Part shown: positions 57,054-64,000 of the stretch, in pieces
How the letters are laid out: each line of letters opens with the position of its first letter
How positions within the stretch are numbered: the first letter of the stretch is position 1
Assembly: GCA_019671005.1 (NCBI GenBank)
Contig: CM033744.1
Location: 12,764,128-12,828,127 of the forward strand
From: Hibiscus mutabilis
Taxonomy: Eukaryota > Streptophyta > Magnoliopsida > Malvales > Malvaceae
Length of the DNA stretch: 64,000 nt
Reading direction: 5' to 3'
Translations under genes and position numbers: made by a program
The notes under the pieces: generated by a model
Told to the model about the DNA's origin: nothing
Databases searched by the model: none
The model's input: only the letters and a program-made list of their open reading frames with translations

Positions 57054-58130
57054 GTCTTCAACTATTAATTGTATGAAGGATTCTGAACCCAATCCCAAAT
57101 TAGATTTTGAGCGACTAGAGTGTCCAATAGAAGTTGATGAAGTCGAAGATGAGACAGAATATGAAATCCCTAACGAATTACTGAGGTTGGTAGAAAAAGA
57201 AGACAAGCAAATCTTACCTCACAAGGAAGAGATATAAATTTTGAATCTAGGCATAGAAGAAGTTAAAAATAATGTGAAGACTGGTGCTGCTTTCTCGCCA
57301 AAAATAAAGAAAAAGTTGGTTGATTTGTTGCGAGAGTTTAAAGATGTCTTCGCTTGGTCCTATCAAGATATGCCAGGAATGGACACAAATATAATGGTAC
57401 CAAGTTGCCAATAAAGCCAGAATGTAAACCGGTTCAACAAAAGCTTAGAAGATTGAGATCGAAAATGGTATTGAAAATCAAGGAAGATGTACATAAGCAG
57501 ATTGATGCTGGTTTCTTGAAGGTGGCATGATATCCAGAATGGGTGACTAATATAGTCTCGGTGCCAAAGAAAGATGAAAAAGTGCGCATGTGCGTTGATT
57601 ACAGGGATTTGATTAGAGCAAACCCAAAAGATAATTATCCTTTTCCCCATATAGATATTCTGGTAGATAACACACCAGGACATTTATGGTTTTCTTTCAT
57701 GGATAGTTTTTAAAGATATAATCAGATAAAGATGGATCCAGAAGACATGGACAAAATGACGTTCATAACCTTGTAGGGGATATATTGTTATAAAATAATG
57801 CCCTTTTGACTAAAGAACACTGGGGCAATATACCAGTGAGCCATTGTGACTCTTTTTCATGACATGATGCACAAAGAAATTGAGGTGTATGTGGATGAAA
57901 TGATTGCCAAGTCCCAGACTGAAGAGGAACATATTCATAATCTGAGGAAATTGTTTCAAAGATTGAGGAAGTACCAGTTAAAACTCAATCCGAACAAATG
58001 TACTTTTGGGGTTACATCTAGAAAGCTCATAAGTTTTGTGGTTAGCATAAGAGGAATTGAAATTGATCCAGACAAGGTGAAAGCAATTCAGAATCTTCCA
58101 CCTCCTTTTTCACAAAAAGAAGTTTGAGGT
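57054..58130 (+). pseudogene. Reverse transcriptase region of Ogre-2
   Basis: The acidic leader contains FERLE and then KDVFAWSYQDMPGMD (about 57342-57386). After a frameshift near 57400, motifs KVRMCVDYRDL (about 57580-57612), FSFMDSF (first catalytic Asp kept, about 57692-57712) and YVDE (57888-57899) follow. The second Asp of the YVDD pair is Glu, so catalysis would be impaired. Stops lie at about 57234, 57528, 57712, 57774, 57808 and 57837. The thumb/connection part ends at a stop near 58125. Confidence 0.85.
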
Positions 58131-58786
58131 TTCTTGGGAAGATTGAATTATATTTCTCGGTTCATTTCTCAATTGACTGATAAATGTGATCCAATCTTCA
58201 AATTGCTTCGAAAGAATAATCCAGGCGAATGGGATGAAGAATGTAAAGAAACACTTGATAAGATAAAGAAATATTTGATAAATACTCCAATTTTGGTAGC
58301 ACCAATTCCAGATAGACCACTTATTCTCTACTTAATGGTTCATGATAATTCGATGGGGTGTGTGTTGGGGCAACATGATGATACAGGAAAGAATGAAATA
58401 GCCATATATTACTTGAGCAAAAAGTTTACAAAGTGTGAAGTACGGTACCCACCAATTCAAAAGTTATGATGTGTCTTGGTTTGGGTAACTCGTAGACTTA
58501 GACAATATATGCTATACATACTACTTGGTTGATATCCCGACTTGATCCATTGAAGTTCTTGATGGAAGCACCAGCTCTGACTGGAAGATTGGCTCGATGG
58601 CAAATGTTGTTATTAGAATTTGTTATCGTGTATGAAAGCCAGAAAGTGATAAAAGAAAGTGTGATAACAGATTTCCTGGCCAGTCGCGCTTCGGAGGATT
58701 ATGAGCCCCTGAGTTTCGATTTCCCATATGAGGATGTGATGAATATCTACTCGGAAGAAAATGCAATCATAGAGAATGAAGCCTAG
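58131..58786 (+). pseudogene. Connection and Ty3-type RNase H of Ogre-2
   Basis: FLGRLNYISRFISQLTDKCD (about 58132-58190) opens the segment. SMGCVLGQHDDTGKNEIA and YYLSKKFTKCEVRYPPIQKL (58350-58468) follow. A stop (58467-58469) and a frameshift near 58520 split it. The second part ends with SQKVIKESVITDFLASRA. As in Ogre-1, the first catalytic Asp is not evident (VHDNS). Confidence 0.7.
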
Positions 58787-59185
58787 AAATTATACTTTGA
58801 CGGAGCAGTTAATGCCCTAGGATGTGGGATTGGAACAATGTTGATTTCCCTAGATAATGCACATTATTCTTTCACAAGTAAATTGGAATTCTTGTGCACC
58901 AACAGCATGGCAGAATATGAAGCTTGTGTTATGGGTTTGCGAGGTGCTATTGAAAGGAAAATAGAGATTTTAAAGGTATATGGGGACTCTGCATTGGTAA
59001 TTTACCAAATCCGTGGAGAATATGAAACAAAGGATGCAAAATTGATTGAATACTGAAAGTTGATCCTTGAGTTGATGAAAGAGTTTAAATAAATCACTTT
59101 CACTTACCTCCCTAGAGAAGATAATCAAATAGCTGATGCCTTGGCTACACTGGCTTCGGTATTTCTAGCAAATAAACTATAAGAT
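58787..59185 (+). pseudogene. Second, archaeal-type RNase H of Ogre-2
   Basis: KLYFDGAVNALGCGIG keeps the first Asp, MAEYEACVMGLRGA the Glu, YGDSALVIYQIRGE the second Asp and NQIADALATLAS the last Asp. All four likely active-site residues are therefore present, unlike in Ogre-1, where the Glu is Lys. Stops before the domain (about 58785), at about 59057, 59090 and 59180 still inactivate it. Confidence 0.8.
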
Positions 59186-60505
59186 ATGGTGCCAATTCAA
59201 ATGCAGAGTTACGAGACTTATGCTCATTGTTACAACATAGAAGAAAAGGAAGATGGAAACCCATGGTATTATGATATTTTGCAGTACATCAAATTCCAGA
59301 CGTATCCCAGAGAGGCGAATGATAATGATAAAAGGACAATCAGGAGAATGGCTACAGGATATGTGCTTGATGGTGAAATCCTGTATAAAAAGAGCAAAGA
59401 TTGGATATTGCTAAAATGTGCCAATGTTCAAGAAGCTAGAAGTATCTTGGTAGAAGTACATGACAAAATATGTGGGACACATGTCAATGGTTTTGTAATA
59501 GCCCAAAAAATTATGAGATATGGATATTATTGGTCGACCATGGAAGGGGCATTGTGTATGCTAAGAAATGTCACAAGTGTCAAATATATGCAGGCAAAAT
59601 CAATTTTCCTCCAGTACCTCTTCATACCATGAATTCACCATGGCCTTTTGCTGTATGGGGCATAGATGTCATTGGGAAAATTTATCCCAAAGCTTCTAAT
59701 GGACATTGTTTCATCCATGTGGCCATTGATTATTTTACCAAGTGGGTAGAAGCGGCCTCCTATGCCAATATCACAAGATCAACAGTCTGCAAGTTCTTAA
59801 AGAAAGAGATTATCTATTGTTTATGGACTACCTGAAAGAGTTATTACTGATAATGCCACCAATTTCAACAATAAGGTCGTGGCAGAAGCATATGAACAGT
59901 TCAAAATTATGCATCACGATTCTGTAACTTACCATCTAAAGACGAATGGTGCAGTGGAGGCAGCAAATAAGAATATTAAGAAAATCATAGCAAAGACGAC
60001 AGATACTTACAAAGATTGGCATGAGAAGCTACCCTTTGCCTTGTTTGCGTATCGAGCTTCAGTACGAACTTCTACTAGGGCAACACCGTATTCTTTGGTC
60101 TACAGAATAGAAGCAGTATTGTCGATTGAGGTCAAAATTCTATCTCTTCGAGTTTTGTCTGAAGTGAAATTGGACGAAGTAGAATGGGTACACGCTCAAT
60201 TTGATCAGTTAAATCTTTTCTAAAAAAGAGGTTGAAAGCCATATGTCACAGTAAAATATACCATAAGAGAATGATGTGGGCTTATGATAAGAAGGTTCGG
60301 TCCAGATAATTCTGAAAGGGTGATCTAGTGCTAAAAGATCTTACCGACACATCGAGATTTCTGTGGGAAATGGATGCCTAATTGGGAGGAACCTTATGTT
60401 GTCAAAAAGGCCTTCTCTAGAGGAGCGTTGATTTTAACTGAAATTGATGGTGAAGAGTTGCACAAGCCAGTGAACTCTGATTCAGTTAAAAAATATTACG
60501 TTTGA
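59186..60505 (+). pseudogene. Integrase of Ogre-2
   Basis: The zinc-binding region has HDKICGTH then, in another frame, CHKCQIYA. The DDE core has Asp in GIDVIG (59665-59667), Asp in ITDN (59849-59851) and Glu in VEAANK (59957-59959), with 35 residues between the last two. Frameshifts near 59555 and 59815 split it. The frame continues to about 60222, then a stop and shifts break the C-terminal region, whose end (SDSVKKYYV) matches Ogre-1. Confidence 0.85.
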
Positions 60506-60554
60506 AGAATAAAAAAGAGATTTAAAAAAAGTAAAAAAAAAAAGAAAAAATAGA

Positions 60555-61418
60555 GTGAAAACCCGAAAAAGACGTTTCACAAAATAAAATATCTAAGGTG
60601 AAAACCCAAAAGGGCACCAAAGATATAAAAAAGAGAAAAAGAAAAGAAAATTGGGGTTTAAGATGAAAACTCGCAAAGAGCGTCTTGAAACCAAATGTGG
60701 ATTTGAGTTGAAAACCCGCAAAGGGCAACTCAGATGTGTTGTGATTAGGCATCCGGTAATTAAAACCTCTCTGACACCCGATATTTTGAGAGGGATTTCA
60801 CATCTGTAAACATCTCGAAAAGTTGAAGTCTACTAGACAAGGGTTCAAGCTTAAAGTTACATTTGGTCGAAAGGGTTGCTGAATCCTTCATACTATGGAT
60901 GCCTGAAGATTTAACTTCGTTTCTTGATTTTTGTTGTTTTAGTTTGCCATGACTCTTTCGAAAATCTATTGTATTCCTACTTATAAGCTTCACTAAAATC
61001 ATGAATTCTCTTTCGAGGTTTATGTTATTATTTCTAAAGTATCATGAAAGTAGATTAGCATAATTAATAAAAAATAGATAATTTCTTGGTATTACTGTGT
61101 TTTGAAGGATGCATATGAACTTTAGCACTCCAGGTTATTGAAGATGAGTGTATAAAGAGAAGATTGAGTAGAATGTTGTGCCAGTAGAAACAGAGACGAA
61201 AGAAACGAAAGAATGCCTGAATCAAGTAGTATCTGAACAAGTTGGAGTGACAGAGAAATGAGCAAAAGGGTAAATGTGAAAAATTAAGGTGAAAACCCGA
61301 AAGGACGCCTTAAAGAAAAGAAAAGAAAAAAAGAAAAAAAGAAAAGAGAAAGAGAAAAGAGAGAGAGATGAAAACCCGAAAGGGCGCCTTAAAAAGTGAA
61401 AACCTAAAAGGGCGCTTT
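60555..61418 (+). repeat. GTGAAAACCC hairpin set after pol (Ogre-2)
   Basis: At least six hairpins share the core GAAAA-CCC-(G)NAAA-GGG. Arms: GTGAAA/TTTCAC (60555-60580); ATCT..GGTG/CACC..AGAT (60591-60624); TTAAGATG/CGTCTTGA with inner CTC/GAG (60658-60688); ATTTGAGTTG/CAACTCAGAT (60701-60735); TTAAGGTG/CGCCTTAA (61284-61313); AAAGTG/CGCTTT (61393-61418). The sequence between 60740 and 61280 has no gene and no clear hairpin. Confidence 0.8.
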
Positions 61419-61670
61419 AGAGCACATGACCAAAAATGCAGAAAAATGATTTTGAAGGCTGATTCTGAATGAGAGATGAGTGCCAGCGTAGGCTGAGAGT
61501 TGGTGAAGAAGAATAATTAAGAATAATCAAATTGGTTACCCAAGAAACAGAAATTGCTTGTTTGATTCCTAATGTGCCATGGTTTATACATCACACATAG
61601 AAATTAGGGCCATACTAACCCTCATCAAAGCATTTTAATCTGTTTTGACAGGAGATTAGCAAAGAATGAG

Positions 61671-62128
61671 CAATTCCTAATGAGAAGAATTCGTCTAGCA
61701 AAGAATGAAGAATTCATAATGAGAAGAATTTGTCCAGCAAGGAATGAAGAATTCCTAATGAAAAGAATTCGCCCAGCAAAGAATGAAGAGCTCCTAATGA
61801 GAAGAGTTCGCCATAGAGTTCCTAATGAGAAGAACTCATCCAGTGAAGAAAGAAAAACTCATAATGAGAAGAGTTCACCCTTTTGAAGAATGAGGAAGTT
61901 CATAATGAGAAGAGCTTACTTATTTGACGCCTTTACAAAAAGGCAGACCGGTGCTTTTTAGAAGAATGAGGAGTTCCTAATGAGAAGAGCTTGCTTGTTC
62001 GATACCTTTGTAGAGAATTAAATCTGCATTACCAAGAAAAATGAATGGGTTCCTAATGAGAAGAGCTAGTTCAGACTTTGAGATTAGCTTTAACAAAAGG
62101 ATTGAAGAGTTCCTAATGAGAAGAACTT
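61671..62128 (+). repeat. Ten CTAATGAGAA hairpins (Ogre-2)
   Basis: Units have the form arm-CTAATGAGAA-arm' with six-base arms that change together: GAATTC/GAATTC (61749-61770), GAGCTC/GAGTTC (61788-61809), GAGTTC/GAACTC (61816-61837), AAGTTC/GAGCTT, GAGTTC/GAACTT and others. Nine of ten keep full pairing if G.U is allowed. The array occupies the same place as the TATATAGGA array in Ogre-1, but the sequence is unrelated. Confidence 0.85.
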
Positions 62129-62228
62129 GATCAAGCTTTCTAGAGAGAAAGAAGAGAAGATGCTACGGTCAAATGATTTAGGTCAAATTTGTGTATTTTT
62201 AGTCTTTACCCTATTCCTGTTCCACAGC

Positions 62229-62248
62229 AACGGGCAGAAAGGGGCAGC
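62229..62248 (+). other. Polypurine tract of Ogre-2
   Basis: AACGGGCAGAAAGGGGCAGC precedes the 3' LTR start at 62249. The LTR terminus has mutated from TG to TA. Confidence 0.7.
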
Positions 62249-64000
62249 TATAATACCCAAATTTTCACCGGCTATAAATAAATAAATAAATAAATAATAG
62301 TATAAATAAATTCAAATATATAAATAAGTAATAGTTCAATTAAAAATAATCCATATACAGTCCAATTGTCTATTTACAATGTTAAAGCCCTATTGAAAAC
62401 CCATAACCCATTACAGCTTATTTTCCCGTTTATTTGTTTATAATCCAATTCGATAAAAAGGCCCAACAAGCATAGTGTGCTTCTTTCTCTCACCTAAATG
62501 ACCACGTGGCATCCGACCATTCACCTATTTCCCTTCAAAAGGTTCATCCCCAACCAGCTGTCAACTGTTGACATCATCTGACCCCTGCTATAAATAAAGA
62601 GAGATAAATTAATGACGGGTAATAATTACACAATTATTGCAGCAATAATTGAAGAAAGAGAGAGGAAGTTGAAAGGTTATCTGAGAAGTCAGAAGGTTGC
62701 CGGAGTAGTTGAGCCACCATTTGAAAGGAGTAACGGTCGTCGCCGGAGCTGTGACCGCCGCAAGAATCGCCGTTCGCCGTCTGAAGGTAATCATCTCTTA
62801 GAATCACTTTATTTCCTGCAAATAACAAAAGAAAATGTTAGGTTTACGTTGATAAACACGGAAAACAATGTTTTAAAAAACGATCAGAGGCTTATCTGAG
62901 TCTTAGCTGTTGTATTAGGGTTCCGGTGAGTGTTAGTCGGAGTTGAAAACTGAGGTCTAGGTAGCTTTAGGGGTAAAGATGGAGACTTTGTTGATTCAGG
63001 TAGTTTAAGGAAAATCGGATCAAAAAATAGAGTTTTTGGTTATTTTAGGGTTTCGACATGGTGGTCGGCGGTGGCCAAAAATTATCCCATGGCGGCCAAA
63101 AATTACCTTACGACGATCGACCGAAGTGAGGCAATGGTCGGAGTTACAGCGATGATCGGAAGAGTGAGAAACATGATCAAAGATGATGACCGGTGGTGGC
63201 CGGCAAACATCTCGAGAAAAGGATAATAGGTTAGAGATAGATTAATGTGATGAGAGTTGAAGAACATGGTTAGGTTTTGTGGGTTTTTTTGGGAGTTTGA
63301 TCTTTAATAACACTAAGGTGAAGGAGTTCTAGGGTTTATAGGTACTGAATGAGAAAATATGAAAAACAAGGGATGAATTGGGGTTAAAAAGGATGGGTTT
63401 GATCTTTGGAAAACAAGAATTAAATGGAATTTGGTGTTTAAGTGGATCAAATATAGAATTTCAGATGAGTTTAGGGAAGAAAATGAATGAACTAGGAGGT
63501 TTAATCGAAATGAGGGTTATGTTTCTGGAAAATTGGTGTTATAATTGAGAGGATTTTGGGGAATGTGGGAAAGAGGAGAGAGAAAGAATAGATGCAAATG
63601 ACTGGGCTAACTCGATTTTGGGCCTTTTATAGGCTGAGTTAAACGGTGCTGTTTTGGCACCGGGTCAGCCCGGGATCCACTTTTTTATCCGGGTTGACCT
63701 AGGATCCGCGCCCTACTATTAGGATTTCATGGTTTTGGCTTCAAGTTTTGTGTTTCTTTCAATTTAGTCCATATTTTCGTATAATCAATCCCCTTACCTT
63801 ATAATTTTTTTTATTTTAGTCACTGGATTAATAAAAATTAGTTTAAAATTTCAATTGTTTCAGTTTCGTCCAAAATTTAATTGCTTAATTTAATCTTAAT
63901 TGTATTAATTTATATGTTTGGATGCATGTTTTAAAATTAAGCATATAGAATTGTATGCTAGATAACTCAAACACACTTAGTTTTAATTAATTAATAGAGC
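62249..64000 (+). repeat. 3' LTR of Ogre-2, cut by the window end
   Basis: It starts TATAATACCCAAATTTTCACC and matches 32824-33935 for the first 1.1 kb. It continues at least to 64000 with sequence that the broken 5' copy lacks, so the full LTR exceeds 1750 bp. A TATAAATA box is at 62589-62596. Frames at 62609-62899 are the same LTR-derived ones as near 33190 and are not genes. Confidence 0.85.

Larger units (their letters stand above)
32824..64000 (+). mobile_element. Ogre/Tat-type retrotransposon 'Ogre-2' with two nested elements, 3' end beyond the window
   Basis: The 5' LTR fragment (32824-33935) and the 3' LTR (62249-64000 and on) share sequence by eye over the whole 1.1 kb overlap. The interior runs 43591-45302, then 53559-62248. 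Element F replaces the rest of the 5' LTR, the primer site and the beginning of ORF1. Element E is a clean insertion in gag. Domain order equals Ogre-1. Many stops and frameshifts show it is dead. GACAT (32819-32823) precedes the 5' LTR; the matching target duplication would lie outside the window. Confidence 0.85.

Overview
This window is nuclear DNA of a flowering plant, most likely a eudicot. The evidence is a spliced plant gene with GT-AG introns, Tat/Ogre-type Ty3/gypsy retroelements carrying two RNase H domains, primer binding sites matching plant initiator tRNA-Met and tRNA-Arg, and heavy decay by stop codons and frameshifts. I cannot name the species. About 90% of the window is nested LTR retrotransposons. 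The one host gene that looks intact sits in a 4.5 kb island at about 28.3-32.8 kb.

Left nest (1-28256). A short terminal-inverted-repeat element (59-28255) is split by a large non-autonomous LTR retrotransposon in minus orientation (512-27926, 5-bp target duplication TAAAT). That element has one clean 3.46 kb LTR (512-3967), a 775-bp interior with a gag remnant, a polypurine tract and a tRNA-Met primer site, and a second LTR broken by three insertions. These are: an Athila-like LTR fragment joined to a degenerate Ogre-like element (Ogre-1, 7074-20640); a 3.35 kb pol-less element with 635-bp LTRs and target duplication ATAAG (21626-24973); and a Tat-type solo LTR (25216-27492).

Host island (28257-32823). 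It holds a telomere-like repeat framed by inverted repeats, a five-exon minus-strand gene for a BPA1-like RRM protein (29217-31933), and one exon-sized piece of a LEUNIG-like WD40 gene (32613-32720). That exon lies just beside the start of the next retroelement.

Right nest (32824-64000). A second Ogre-like element (Ogre-2) runs from a truncated 5' LTR at 32824 to a 3' LTR that leaves the window at 64000. Two related pol-less Tat elements lie inside it. Element F (about 33936-43590) has lost its 5' end. Element E (45303-53553, target duplication TGAGA) interrupts the Ogre-2 gag at codon 12; removing it restores the frame exactly. Ogre-1 and Ogre-2 share the order ORF1, gag, protease, intron, RT, RNase H, second RNase H, integrase, structured 3' region, polypurine tract, LTR. 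In both, a predicted intron has its donor overlapping the protease stop codon, so splicing would join gag-pro to pol in frame. Both are dead: the protease catalytic Asp is lost in each, and Ogre-2 RT reads YVDE.

The most unusual signal is in the 3' regions of these elements. They carry arrays of short hairpins whose loops are constant and whose arms change in complementary fashion from copy to copy. There are three main classes, with cores GTGAAAACCC..GGG, TATATAGGA and CTAATGAGAA. This suggests a conserved RNA or DNA structure. All coordinates of degenerate domains are by eye; no alignment or database search was run.
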